Program-made: the position numbers and the translations under genes
Source: Oscillospiraceae bacterium
GTDB lineage: Bacteria; Bacillota; Clostridia; UMGS1810
Assembly (NCBI GenBank): GCA_015068985.1
Contig: SVJL01000001.1
Location: forward strand, 23,317 to 87,316
Direction: 5' to 3'
DNA: 64,000 nucleotides
Notes under the pieces: model-generated
The model's database searches: none
What the model saw: the letters and a program-made list of their open reading frames with translations, nothing else
What the model was told of the DNA's origin: nothing
Part shown: positions 17,994-32,567 of the stretch, in pieces
How positions within the stretch are numbered: position 1 is the first letter of the stretch
How the letters are laid out: every line of letters starts with the position of its first letter

Positions 17994-20613
17994 TAAAAAC
18001 AGAATAATTGCTTTGATTTTGGCTGTAGTGCTTATTGTGCCAACTCTTGCAATAAATGCATTTGCCAAAACAGAATTAAATAACGAAGAACTTATGGATG
18101 TTAAAACATTCCGTCTTTTGGAGGATGAATCAAAGCTTGGCGAACCCATTTCGCGTGCTATGTTTGCCAAGCTTACCGTCAGACTTCTGAATATGGAACG
18201 CATTGCCTATCAGATGGGTAGTGCCAACTACTACACAGACGTTACTTCCCAGCACTGGGCAAACACCTACATCAACCTGCTTCACAGTCTTGAAATTGTT
18301 GCCGGCAACGGCACAACAGGTTTTGCCCCCGACAGAACAATCGCCTATAGCGAAGCTCTCAAAATCCTTGTTGGTGCACTTGGTTACACAATCTATGCCG
18401 ATCAGGAAGGCGGCTATCCGGTGGGCTACAGTGCAGTTGCCGCTCGTCTTGGCATAACCAAGGGTGTTGATGCCACGACCGAGCTCACCTATGCAGATGC
18501 AATGAAGCTTTTCTATAACTGCCTCGACATCGGCATTATGGAGCAGGCAATTCCCGAAGAGGAGTATTATGTGAGCGATGTTACACCCCGTGACACACTT
18601 CTTGGTAACAAAAAAGTTGGTATGGTTAAGCTCAGAGGCATTGTTGAATCTAACTACAACACCTATCTGGATAGTGCTATTCCCGAAATCGAAGAGGGCG
18701 AAATATCTTTTTACGATATGCTTATGAAAGCAGGCACTTCGGGTGCCGAGAACTATCTTGGTTATGAGATTGATGTGTATGTGAGCACCACAAACGGCGG
18801 AACCTACACAGTTGAAACTGTTCTTCCAACCGAGAATAACATTGTTACAACAATTGGTTTTGAAGATGTAACAGGACTCACAGAGTCAAAAATCACATAT
18901 TCTGATGACCTTGAAGATGAAGAAATTGCGGTAGAGGATGATGCAGTGTTTGTTTATAACGGCAGAATATCCGATTGCAAAACTGCAGCAAAGAATATGA
19001 AAAACGGTTCGGTAACCGTTATCAGCAACGATGGCAACAAAGCCGCAGATGTTATTTTCATCGACAGCTACGAGAGCGGTGTTGTTGAAACAATCAACTA
19101 CGAGAGCAAATATCTTGTTCTTGGTGCCAACAAAACCATAAATGGACAAAAGGCTCTGCGTTTTGACGGAACCGACAAAACTGTTCAGTTCTATTTCCGT
19201 GATGGCGATGGCAACAAAATTGAACCCGAAGAAATTAAAAATGGTGATGTTGTCAGCATATATGCAGATTTTGACAATAAGCTCATTTATGTTGTGAAAG
19301 GAAAGGGCTCTGTTACCGGAATCATAAGCGAAGCCGGCGGTGTCTCTTCTCCCACAATTACCATAGATGGCACAGAATATGCTGTTGAAAATGGCTATTC
19401 CGGTGAAATTATGGTTGGCAAAACCGTTGAAGCGTTTTTGAACTTTGAAGGCAAAGTTGCCCGCATTGAAGAAACCGATGGAGCTGTGCTCTATGGTGCT
19501 ATTGTTGCAACCAAACAGTCCGGTCTTGGTGCGGCTCAGGTTAAAATGCTCATTCCCGGTGCCATCGCAGATGAAACCGAACAGGCAGAAGACCCCGACG
19601 ATGAAGAGATTGTTTCTCTTGTTGCAAAAAATTCAGGCATAGAAGCATACACTCTTTCCAATAACATCAACTATCTTGGAACAAAAATGAGCAGCGAAGA
19701 TACTAAAAGTGCTATTGATGCAATTGTTTCGGGTATGGGATATTATGTTGTTGAATATAAGCTTAATTCAAACGGTGAAATAACACACATCGATGTTCCC
19801 GAGCAGGTTGGTTCACCATATTCCAAAACTTACAATTCCGACGAGCGTACCTTTGGTGCCACATCGGGCGGTGCGTTTGGTGTGTGCGATACAACCAAAG
19901 CAATTTGTGTTCCGTCAAACAAAGGTGTTTCTGATGCCGACTATATGACAAAAATCAAAATGAGTCACGGCAGAAGCTACTATGTTGCTTCATATGTTTA
20001 CAATGAAGACACATATTGTGTTGACCTGATTGTTATCAGAGAGGTTATGGTTTTTGAAACAACAGGTAGCATTTCTACCACAAGCAAAATAGCTCTTGTT
20101 GAAAGTGTAACAAGCAAAATGGATGAAAATGGCGATGCCATGAGATATGTCACACTTGTAACCGATACCGGCAAAACCGAAAAGGTTGTTTCTATCGACA
20201 CATCCAGCAAGTTCAACTTTTCATCACTCAAACCCGGTGACCTGATTTGCTATTCGTTGGATTCTCTCGACCGTCTCGATGGTGCTGAGCTTCTTGTTAG
20301 CTCCGATCCTGTGCCTCCGTCAAGAATTGACAACAAAATGTATACCGTATATTCAGGCTTTGTTGCTGATGCAAAATATAACATTGTTTCCGAGCCGCTC
20401 AATCGTTGGGTAGATATTTTGAGCTTTACCACAGAAGACGGCAGAGAAAACAATTTTGAAATAAGACAGCGAGGCACTCCGCCAATATATGTTTATGACA
20501 CCAAGGCACAAACTGCAGCTCAGGGAACCACGCTTGATTTTATGCGTAGCCACAAAAGAGCAGTGGTTTGCACAAAGGGCACAACTGTAAAAGCTGTTCT
20601 CATTATTCTGTAA
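17986..20613 (+). CDS. SLH-domain protein with N-terminal SLH repeats and long beta-rich region
   Basis: RBS caaaggaggc before ATG 17986; signal peptide MLNKNRIIALILAVVLIVPTLAINAFA; YYTDVTSQHWANTYINLLHSLEIVAGNGTTGFAPDRTIAYSEALKIL. Confidence 0.75.
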   Translation: MLNKNRIIALILAVVLIVPTLAINAFAKTELNNEELMDVKTFRLLEDESKLGEPISRAMFAKLTVRLLNMERIAYQMGSANYYTDVTSQHWANTYINLLHSLEIVAGNGTTGFAPDRTIAYSEALKILVGALGYTIYADQEGGYPVGYSAVAARLGITKGVDATTELTYADAMKLFYNCLDIGIMEQAIPEEEYYVSDVTPRDTLLGNKKVGMVKLRGIVESNYNTYLDSAIPEIEEGEISFYDMLMKAGTSGAENYLGYEIDVYVSTTNGGTYTVETVLPTENNIVTTIGFEDVTGLTESKITYSDDLEDEEIAVEDDAVFVYNGRISDCKTAAKNMKNGSVTVISNDGNKAADVIFIDSYESGVVETINYESKYLVLGANKTINGQKALRFDGTDKTVQFYFRDGDGNKIEPEEIKNGDVVSIYADFDNKLIYVVKGKGSVTGIISEAGGVSSPTITIDGTEYAVENGYSGEIMVGKTVEAFLNFEGKVARIEETDGAVLYGAIVATKQSGLGAAQVKMLIPGAIADETEQAEDPDDEEIVSLVAKNSGIEAYTLSNNINYLGTKMSSEDTKSAIDAIVSGMGYYVVEYKLNSNGEITHIDVPEQVGSPYSKTYNSDERTFGATSGGAFGVCDTTKAICVPSNKGVSDADYMTKIKMSHGRSYYVASYVYNEDTYCVDLIVIREVMVFETTGSISTTSKIALVESVTSKMDENGDAMRYVTLVTDTGKTEKVVSIDTSSKFNFSSLKPGDLICYSLDSLDRLDGAELLVSSDPVPPSRIDNKMYTVYSGFVADAKYNIVSEPLNRWVDILSFTTEDGRENNFEIRQRGTPPIYVYDTKAQTAAQGTTLDFMRSHKRAVVCTKGTTVKAVLIIL

Positions 20614-20628
20614 AAGGAGGCTCATATT

Positions 20629-23600
20629 ATGAAATCGCAAAAATCTATATGCCTGCTTTTATGCTTTACGATTTTTTTATCAGTTATGCCGATATTCTCA
20701 TTTTCCGCACCTGTTTTGGCGGAAAATGAGGATACAGCAGAAACAATTTTTAATTTTGATGATTTTGATTTTTCTGATCCCTCACTCAGAATTGATAATT
20801 TTCCAAAAGACGATGAATTTTTTGGTGCGTGGGACAGTGAAAATGAAATCTGGACAAAAGCACCCAAGTTTAACTACGAACACGTGAGTCAATATGGCGG
20901 CTACAATATGAAAGCCGTTGAATCTTTTGTCAAAAATGGCGACTACGAAAATGCCAAGGCAGAGCTTTTAAAATATTACCGCAGTGTTAATTCACAAAGA
21001 GGTGTTGACGTTCTCGCACCAAGCCAGTCTAACCAAAACCTTGCGTCACTTCTTCTCTACAATATGCACGATATGGTTAGCAGTTCATATTATCTTGCCG
21101 GCATTTTAGAGCTGAAAAATGATATGGAATGGATTGGTATTGATGTGCTCGATACGATTGAACACTACATTGATATGGGCACAACAACAAAGCTGCCGAT
21201 TGGTTTGTATGGTCTTACTAAAGACGGATATGAAGCACTTTTCTGCAGCAACGATTCCGACTATGCACCATACATCGAGATGGTTGTTGACGGCGTAACC
21301 GAAACTGTGCCTGTTAGTGAAGCCACCTACATCCGTGCAGGCGACTATGCTAACGACAATTTTGGTGACGAGGAATACATTCGTGTTTGTGAATCGCCAT
21401 CAACAATTGGTCAGCGTGACCCTGTAGATTCAGAAACCAAACGTGGATTTATGATGTTTGACCTCAGCAAATATGACAGTGGTAACACTATCACCTATGC
21501 ACAGCTCAAAATCAGAGGATGCCGCGAATATGTTGGCGGCGGAGCAGGTGATGATGCTTCCTATGTGCAAAAAGTTGCTGCCGTTGCCGACATCAACACC
21601 AACTGGACAGAAGAAATTCTCAATTGGGAAACAAACGCAACTTTGCTTTTCTCTTATGCAGGCGAAAAAGGTGTTAACTGGATTCAGCCAACTCAGGCAG
21701 CAAACGCCGACCAGATGTATGAAGAACATCTTATCCGTTTTGCATGGCTTCCTGCACTCACTGCAACCTATGTGGATTCCGGTGATGAAACCTATTCCAG
21801 AGCATTCTTTTTGCTATTGCACGATTTTATAGAAGAAACTTATAATGTATACCGTGGTATGGAAGGCGGCTGGGAATATCCGGCAGCTCACAACAGCGTT
21901 GAAGAAGCAATGCAGCTTATTCACGGCGGCTACAGTAAAAGTCTTGACCTTTCTGTTCGTGCGGCAAACCTTGCCGAATATTTGCCCTATTATTTTGAAA
22001 GTGAATATATGACTCCCGAACTTTTCACAGTGTTCACAAAATATATGTGGGCAATGGGCGATTTGATTTCACGCTTCTGGGGCAGAAGTGAAAAAGCGGG
22101 TAACTGGGGTAACTACTCCAACAAAGGCTTTTTTGCAATTATGTCATATTATCCCGAGTTTGCCGATGCGTGCGATTGTTCACTCCCTGACGGAGAGCTC
22201 ACTCCGTGGCGTCAGATTCTCAATGAACGTGTTGTTGAACACGCCACAGGCAGACTTCTTGAAGACGGAAGCTCCGAAGAGGGTAGCACATCCTATACGT
22301 GGTCAAACCTTAATAACCTATATGCCACAAAAGAAATTGCCGATAAGCTCGGCATCGACCTTGTGTATCCCCAAGAGGCTCAGGAAGGCCTTGCACGCCT
22401 TGCTCAGTATTGTACAAACCTGCTTCTTCCTTGGGGTGGCGATCCCGGATTTGGTGACTGTGTGCCTCACACAGGTGACTACCATCCCCAAGTGTACAAA
22501 ATGGGTGAGTGGTTAAACATTCCGGAGTTTCTCTACATTGGTTCAAAAGGTGAGGAAGGCACCAAGCCCGATTACACATCTGCATATTATGATTTCAGAA
22601 AATTTATGATAATGCGTTCCGGTTGGGATAGTGACGCACACTATCTTTACACTTCAAACTCATCATCACCTTATTCTCACAATCACTATGATGATCTTAA
22701 TGTAATTGTAGCGGCGTATGGTGCATATCTTCTCATTGACCCCGGCTACTACACTCTCGAAAACAATGACCTTAATGGTCGTAGGTTAAAATCATCCTTG
22801 TCGCACAACACAATCTCAATTAATGGTTACAGCACAAAAAAATATACTGCACCGCATCTGACCGGCGACGCAGCTCTGGCTCAGGACGGTACCAAGGGTG
22901 ATTTTGAATATGTTGAGTTTAATGACCATTACAATTTTGTTCGTGAGGTTACCGAGAATAACAAGAGCATTCAATACGGATCAGATTTCAATTCAACCGA
23001 TCCCGAAAGCACACCGCCGCCCTTTGAGCCCGGAATGGATTCGGCAAGAAACATTCTGTTTCTCAGACCGAACTTCTGGATTGTATCTGACTATATGAAG
23101 CCGGTTAATCCCGACGGTCCCGACGGAAACGGCAACACATATTATCAATACTGGCACACTCTTCCCGAAAGCGGACTTGCAATTGACGGTCAGTATGTGC
23201 TCCAAGACGGTGAACAAGTTGGAGATATCAACGAGGGCGAATTTGCTTCCGAAATAGAAAACACTCACTTTGTTCCCGGCACAGGTGACGGCACAATAAG
23301 CACAAATGTTCATTCATCAGCAAACATTATGGTTGTTCCGGCAGATGTTAAACAGTCGGACGAGGATTCCGGTGTTACTCCCAAACTTCTCAGAGGCTTG
23401 TATTCGCCGATGAAGGGCTCGGTTGTAACAACTCCATACGGTGCTTTTGAACGGACCGAAAAGGGTACAACTGTTTTTGATACAATTCTTTTCCCAACAA
23501 GAAAGGGTGAAAAGTATGATATCACAACCACACCAAACACCGTTGTTTTGAGTGCTGACAAGACCGAGCTTGCCCAGGGTGCCGCCTCTTCGTTCAGTGC

Positions 23601-24741
23601 AAACATCAAAAACATTTCCGGTCATAATAATGATGACTATAATTTTACATATTATATTCTTCATGAAACTGACATACAGACCGATGTTAAATTTGGTGAC
23701 TATTCAACCGACGGTATGCTTGCATATTATGAAGAAGAAAAGAACGGCAAACCCAGAAACGCAATAATGAAAAACGCCACCTACATTGGTGACGAAGCAA
23801 ATGAATACAAAATTGTTTATTCCAAAAACAAGATGGAAGACCTTAGTGTAAAATGGGAAAACGGAGAAATTATTCTTGCAACAGAAGATGAAATAGATAT
23901 TTCCGGTTTAACCATTTATTCATCCTCTGAACCCACAGGTGTATTTTTGAATGATGAAGAGGTAGAATTTAGCTACACAAGCAATTATGTATACTTTGGT
24001 GACGAGCCAATTCTCAATGGTGACAGCGTTGTCTTGCCCGAGACTCCCTCTGTTGATTCTTCCGAAGAAGACGAAGAAACTCCAACACATGGTTCTTCAA
24101 CAACCACCAAACCATCGGGCAATAACAAACCCGGAAACGTTGGCGGTGGAAGTTCGGGAGGAAGCATCGGCGGTGGCAATATTGGCGGCAATGTGACAAT
24201 CCCTTCAAAAAGCGATGCTTTTGCTAAAGAACTCACTGACCACTGGGGCAAAAAAGAAATTGCTCATTTGATTGATAGCGGCATTGTCAACGGAGACGAA
24301 AGCGGATTAAATCTAAAATCCAACATCACCCGTGCAGAGTTTGTTGCAATGGTCGTTCGTGCTCTTAAGCTCGAAATTAAGCCTTATAAGGGCAGTTTTG
24401 CAGATGTGTCTGAATCAGACTGGTATGCAAACATCATTCAGACTGCATATGATGCAAATATCATCTCCGGCACAGATAAAGGTGCAGAACCAAACAGCAC
24501 TCTCACCCGTGAACAGGCTGTCAAAATTATGCTTTCTGCTTTGAAGATAAAAGCAGATGAAGAAAGTGAGTTAAATTTTGCCGATGCCGATAATATTTCA
24601 GACTGGGCAAAACCTTTTGTTGCAAAATCTGTTGAGCTTGGTTTAATAAACGGTATGGGAGATAACCTTTTTGCACCAAAGCATTTTGCACTCAGAGAAC
24701 AAGCTATGGTAATGATATACAGAATGCTTGAAAAAGCCTGA
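20629..24741 (+). CDS. heparinase II/III-like polysaccharide lyase with inserted DNRLRE/CBM96-like domain and C-terminal SLH domains
   Basis: Signal peptide; SHNHYDDLNVIVAAYGAYLLIDPG heparinase II/III motif; FGAW; inserted YIRAGDYANDNFGDEEYIRV...FMMFDLS; Gly-rich linker; three SLH motifs (24213-24738). Confidence 0.85.
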   Translation: MKSQKSICLLLCFTIFLSVMPIFSFSAPVLAENEDTAETIFNFDDFDFSDPSLRIDNFPKDDEFFGAWDSENEIWTKAPKFNYEHVSQYGGYNMKAVESFVKNGDYENAKAELLKYYRSVNSQRGVDVLAPSQSNQNLASLLLYNMHDMVSSSYYLAGILELKNDMEWIGIDVLDTIEHYIDMGTTTKLPIGLYGLTKDGYEALFCSNDSDYAPYIEMVVDGVTETVPVSEATYIRAGDYANDNFGDEEYIRVCESPSTIGQRDPVDSETKRGFMMFDLSKYDSGNTITYAQLKIRGCREYVGGGAGDDASYVQKVAAVADINTNWTEEILNWETNATLLFSYAGEKGVNWIQPTQAANADQMYEEHLIRFAWLPALTATYVDSGDETYSRAFFLLLHDFIEETYNVYRGMEGGWEYPAAHNSVEEAMQLIHGGYSKSLDLSVRAANLAEYLPYYFESEYMTPELFTVFTKYMWAMGDLISRFWGRSEKAGNWGNYSNKGFFAIMSYYPEFADACDCSLPDGELTPWRQILNERVVEHATGRLLEDGSSEEGSTSYTWSNLNNLYATKEIADKLGIDLVYPQEAQEGLARLAQYCTNLLLPWGGDPGFGDCVPHTGDYHPQVYKMGEWLNIPEFLYIGSKGEEGTKPDYTSAYYDFRKFMIMRSGWDSDAHYLYTSNSSSPYSHNHYDDLNVIVAAYGAYLLIDPGYYTLENNDLNGRRLKSSLSHNTISINGYSTKKYTAPHLTGDAALAQDGTKGDFEYVEFNDHYNFVREVTENNKSIQYGSDFNSTDPESTPPPFEPGMDSARNILFLRPNFWIVSDYMKPVNPDGPDGNGNTYYQYWHTLPESGLAIDGQYVLQDGEQVGDINEGEFASEIENTHFVPGTGDGTISTNVHSSANIMVVPADVKQSDEDSGVTPKLLRGLYSPMKGSVVTTPYGAFERTEKGTTVFDTILFPTRKGEKYDITTTPNTVVLSADKTELAQGAASSFSANIKNISGHNNDDYNFTYYILHETDIQTDVKFGDYSTDGMLAYYEEEKNGKPRNAIMKNATYIGDEANEYKIVYSKNKMEDLSVKWENGEIILATEDEIDISGLTIYSSSEPTGVFLNDEEVEFSYTSNYVYFGDEPILNGDSVVLPETPSVDSSEEDEETPTHGSSTTTKPSGNNKPGNVGGGSSGGSIGGGNIGGNVTIPSKSDAFAKELTDHWGKKEIAHLIDSGIVNGDESGLNLKSNITRAEFVAMVVRALKLEIKPYKGSFADVSESDWYANIIQTAYDANIISGTDKGAEPNSTLTREQAVKIMLSALKIKADEESELNFADADNISDWAKPFVAKSVELGLINGMGDNLFAPKHFALREQAMVMIYRMLEKA

Positions 24742-24781
24742 AAGATAGCTGAATCATAGTGATAAAGGAGATTTATAATCT

Positions 24782-25609
24782 ATGAAAAATTCTATTGGTG
24801 TTATATATCAGCTTGCCGATGTGTTAAGCTATGGCAGTTCAAAGCTCGAAGCTCTCGGTGCAGAATGTGTGCAGCTGCAATGTTTTACCCCTGAACTTCT
24901 GACAGAAGAAAATGCCCTCAAAGTCAAGTCAAGTCTTGACGGCAAAGTCAGAATATCGTCTTTCTGGGCAGGTTGGTCCGGCCCTCAGATGTGGAATTTC
25001 ACAAGCGGGCCCTCAACCTTGGGATTGGTGCCGCAAAGCTTTCGTGCAATGCGTTTAAAAGAGCTTTGCAAAGGGGCAGATTTTGCCGCTATGCTCGGCG
25101 TTAAAAATATGGCAACTCACGTTGGCTTTATTCCTGAAAACCCGTCAACCGAGGCGTATCGTGATTTGTGTGAAGCGATAAGATATATTGTGCTGTATTG
25201 CAAAGATAAAGGACTTAATTTCAACTTTGAAACAGGGCAAGAAACCCCTGTAACGCTTATGCGAATGATAACCGATATTGGCGAAGATAATGTTGGCATT
25301 AATCTTGACCCTGCAAATCTAATTCTTTACGGCAAGGGCAATCCCGTTGACGCTCTCGATATTTTTAAGGGCAGAATAAACGGAGTGCACGTTAAAGACG
25401 GAAACTATCCAACTTCGTTCTATAATCTTGGCGAAGAAAAGGTTGTTGGTGAGGGTAGTGTTAATTTTCCCATTTTTTTGCCAAAGTTAATTAATCAGGG
25501 CTACACCGGAGACCTTTATATTGAAAGGGAAATAAGCGGCGAACAGCAAATTACAGACATAAAGAAAACATTTGATTATGTCAGAAATATTCTTGGTTCA
25601 AATGCTTGA
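24782..25609 (+). CDS. sugar phosphate isomerase/epimerase (TIM barrel)
   Basis: FNFETGQETP, GINLDPANLILYGKGNP, GVHVKDGNYP, YIEREI motifs; RBS aaaggag. Confidence 0.8.
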   Translation: MKNSIGVIYQLADVLSYGSSKLEALGAECVQLQCFTPELLTEENALKVKSSLDGKVRISSFWAGWSGPQMWNFTSGPSTLGLVPQSFRAMRLKELCKGADFAAMLGVKNMATHVGFIPENPSTEAYRDLCEAIRYIVLYCKDKGLNFNFETGQETPVTLMRMITDIGEDNVGINLDPANLILYGKGNPVDALDIFKGRINGVHVKDGNYPTSFYNLGEEKVVGEGSVNFPIFLPKLINQGYTGDLYIEREISGEQQITDIKKTFDYVRNILGSNA

Positions 25610-25681
25610 CCAAAAAAATTTATATTTGATTTTTCAAAAGAGGTTGTCGCTATGGGGTGTAACCCTAAAGCATAGTAATTC

Positions 25682-25718
25682 AAAAGGCAGAAACGATTGA
25701 TTTCGTTTCTGCCTTTTA
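25682..25718 (+). terminator. Rho-independent terminator
   Basis: aaaaggcagaaacga-ttgatt-tcgtttctgcctttt. Confidence 0.7.
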
Positions 25719-25816
25719 TCGTAGCTATCCGAGCTATTATAAATGCGTTGTATGGACCGGCCTGTGCGAGAGTTCCGCATATTCCCAAAAATACATTGTT
25801 AAAAAAATATTTATAC

Positions 25817-25845
25817 TTGTATTTACACTCTATATATGGTATACT
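25817..25845 (+). promoter_or_regulatory. sigma-A-like promoter of the ATP synthase operon
   Basis: TTGTAT - 17 bp - TATACT. Confidence 0.5.
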
Positions 25846-25932
25846 ATTAAAGTATGATAGCAGAATATGGAATAAAATAAATTAAAAAACATTTTTTGCT
25901 ATTTAACGTGACTTAAAAGAGGTGATAACATC

Positions 25933-26355
25933 TTGCCAAAAGCCGAAAAAATTGTTTTGGAAGAAACGCGTAATATTGCGGGTTGGACAATAGTTTTCAG
26001 TGTCATAATGCAAATAATATTTATTTTTTGCGGATTCTGGAACTATAAGGTTTTTCTTGGTAATGTTCTATCGTCATCGCTGATGATATTCAACTTTTAT
26101 CTTATGGGTATCTCTGTCCAAAAGGCGGTTGCATCAGGTGATGAAAAAGAAGCCAGAAAAATTATGAAGCTGTCTCACTCTCTTCGCACGTTTTTGATTT
26201 TTGTAGTAGTTGTTATAGGAGTTGTATTACCTTTTTTCTCAACAGCTGCAACGATTATCCCTCTGTTTTTTACTCGAATAGCAGTAACTGCTAATTCCAT
26301 TGTGAAAAACAAGAAAAAAGCAAAGGAGGTGTCCTCACAAAATGAATCGCAATAG
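25933..26355 (+). CDS. atpI: AtpI-like membrane protein of the ATP synthase operon
   Basis: Small membrane protein directly preceding and overlapping atpB; pattern typical of AtpI position; TTG start. Confidence 0.6.
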   Translation: MPKAEKIVLEETRNIAGWTIVFSVIMQIIFIFCGFWNYKVFLGNVLSSSLMIFNFYLMGISVQKAVASGDEKEARKIMKLSHSLRTFLIFVVVVIGVVLPFFSTAATIIPLFFTRIAVTANSIVKNKKKAKEVSSQNESQ

Positions 26356-27220
26356 CCGCTCGTTCAAAGCGGTTGATATTATCTACATTCTTATGATGGT
26401 TGTGCCAATATGCTTTTCTATTGTTATAAAGGTTCTTACAAAAGGAGCTTCCGATGGCATAAGCATAACCGGTGCCGACATTTTCTTTGTTATTGATATG
26501 CCGATTCAGAATTTACCTATCACCGAATCACAAATAAATTCGTGGATGGTTATGATTGCAGTAACAGGATTGTGTCTGTTTCTTACTCATGGTATCACAT
26601 CCGATAAGACTTTAATACGTCATCATATTGCGGAATGGATAGTAGAAAAAGTAAGTGCCATGACAAAAAACAATATGGGTGCATATTTTTCAGGATTTGC
26701 GCCTTTTGTTGTTTCTATTATTTCTTTGTCGGCATTTTCGAGTTTGCTGACACTTTTCGGTCTTTATCCACCAACTTCGGATATAAATATTGTTGGAGGT
26801 TGGGCAATACTTGTATTTGTTCTCATAACATACTATAAGCTCAAGTGCGGACCTGTTTTTTATGTCAAAACAATGGCGTCGCCCTTGCTTCTTACACCGT
26901 TAAATGTTATAAGCGAAGTTGCAACTCCGATTTCTATGGCATTTCGTCATTATGGTAATGTTTTGTCAGGTTCGGTAATTTCGGTTTTGGTAGCGGCCGG
27001 ACTGCAGTTCCTTTCTTCTAAGCTACTCGGATTTTTGCCTGGCTTTTTGAATGGGATACCATTTTTGCAAATTGGTATTCCGGCAATATTGTCAATTTAT
27101 TTTGATGTGTTCAGCGGCTGTCTGCAGGCATATATATTTGCTATGCTTACTATGATGTATATTTCTGATGGTTTTCCTGCTGAAGAATATGGTAAAAGAA
27201 AATTAAAAAATAATAATTAA
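26342..27220 (+). CDS. atpB: F1Fo ATP synthase subunit a
   Basis: PPTSDINIVGGWA, essential Arg in FRHYGNVLSG, CLQAYIFAMLTMMYIS. Confidence 0.9.
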   Translation: MNRNSRSFKAVDIIYILMMVVPICFSIVIKVLTKGASDGISITGADIFFVIDMPIQNLPITESQINSWMVMIAVTGLCLFLTHGITSDKTLIRHHIAEWIVEKVSAMTKNNMGAYFSGFAPFVVSIISLSAFSSLLTLFGLYPPTSDINIVGGWAILVFVLITYYKLKCGPVFYVKTMASPLLLTPLNVISEVATPISMAFRHYGNVLSGSVISVLVAAGLQFLSSKLLGFLPGFLNGIPFLQIGIPAILSIYFDVFSGCLQAYIFAMLTMMYISDGFPAEEYGKRKLKNNN

Positions 27221-27520
<300 letters not shown>

Positions 27521-27537
27521 TTTTGGAGTGAATAACT

Positions 27538-28039
27538 ATGCAATCGTTGGATATAATTTCTGTTAATTTATGGCAGATAATAATTTCACTGGCTAATCTT
27601 TTGATTTTGTTGCTGTTGGTAAAAAAGTTTCTTTTCAAACCCGTCAACAATATGCTTGCCAAAAGACAAGCAGAGCTTGATTCCAAGTATAATGCAGCAA
27701 ACGAAGCAAAAGCCAATGCTCTTCGTGACGAGAACTATTGGAAAGAAAAAAGGCAAAGTGTTGATTCTGAAGCTGATTCAATAATCAAAAAGGCATCAGA
27801 TAATGCTAAATTGCGTGGCGACAGAATAATTGAAGAAGCCAAAGACAAAGCCGATGGCATTGTGCGTCAGGCTCAGCTTGAAGCCGAACTCGAAATGAAA
27901 AAGGCTTCAGAAGGAATTAAACGTGAAATTGTCGACATTTCGGCAGCATTGGCAGAAAAAATGCTTTCGCGTGAAATTAATGTTGACGATCATCGTGCAC
28001 TGATTGATTCCGCAATTGAAAAAATAGGTGATGATAATG

Positions 28040-28053
<14 letters not shown>
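27538..28053 (+). CDS. atpF: F1Fo ATP synthase subunit b
   Basis: N-terminal TM helix then long charged helix; operon position. Confidence 0.92.
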
Positions 28054-30057
<2,004 letters not shown>

Positions 30058-30062
30058 AATAA

Positions 30063-30866
30063 ATGGGAGCAGATATCAAGAAACTAAGAAGTCGTATAAA
30101 AAGTGTTGATTCAACTCTTCATTTAACAAAAGCAATGGGGCTTGTTGCGTCGTCAAAAATTCGTCGTGCAACAGAGGCGATGAATAAGAGCAAGGAGTAT
30201 GAAAAAGCTTTTTCAAATGTTATAAATATGCTCACCTCTTGTCAGGAATGCAGCACAAGTCCATATATGCAAGAAAATAGCACAGGCAAAATATGCTTGG
30301 TTGTTATTGCAGGTGATCGTGGTCTTGCAGGCGGTTATAATGCAAATATTTTCCGCTTTGCAAAAGAATATGACAATGCAGAAATAATTCCAATCGGAAA
30401 ACGTTCTTGCGACAGATATTCGGGTGAGGTTGTTCTTGCCGAAAGCTTTTCTTCTAACGATGCTGTAACAATGTCGCAAGAACTTTGTTCAAGATTTGCT
30501 AAAGGTGAATTTGATAAAGTTGGAATAATTTGCACAAAGTATATTTCAATTATGTCGCAAGAACCACAAATAAAATGGATTCTTCCTTTGCAAAAAGGGG
30601 AGGGAGCAAACAGCTCAAGCATGCTTTTTGAGCCTGATGAAGTGACAATTTTGAATTCTGTTATATCAGAATATATAGCGGCAACAATTGTGTCATCAGT
30701 GAGAGAAAGCTATGCTGCAGAGGTTGCAGCAAGAAGATTTGCCATGGATTCAGCGGGCAAAAATGCTCAAACTATGCTCGATGATTTGCAACTCAAATAT
30801 AATCGTGCAAGACAAGGCGCAATCACTCAGGAAATTACTGAAATTGTTGCAGGAAGCAACGTGTAG
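30063..30866 (+). CDS. atpG: F1Fo ATP synthase subunit gamma
   Basis: MGADIKKLRSRIKSVDSTLHLTKAMGLVASSKIRRA; GDRGLAGGYN; RRFAMDSAGKNAQTMLDDLQLKYNRARQGAITQEITEIVAGS. Confidence 0.96.
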   Translation: MGADIKKLRSRIKSVDSTLHLTKAMGLVASSKIRRATEAMNKSKEYEKAFSNVINMLTSCQECSTSPYMQENSTGKICLVVIAGDRGLAGGYNANIFRFAKEYDNAEIIPIGKRSCDRYSGEVVLAESFSSNDAVTMSQELCSRFAKGEFDKVGIICTKYISIMSQEPQIKWILPLQKGEGANSSSMLFEPDEVTILNSVISEYIAATIVSSVRESYAAEVAARRFAMDSAGKNAQTMLDDLQLKYNRARQGAITQEITEIVAGSNV

Positions 30867-30883
30867 CTTTGTGTGTGCACTAA

Positions 30884-32559
<1,676 letters not shown>

Positions 32560-32567
32560 GATTTTAG

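Noticed and set aside
25610-25932. Possible small RNA or ORF (25697-25885) before the atp operon
   Set aside because: The region has a terminator and a promoter-like sequence but no conserved RNA motif that I can recognise; the 62-aa ORF has no support.
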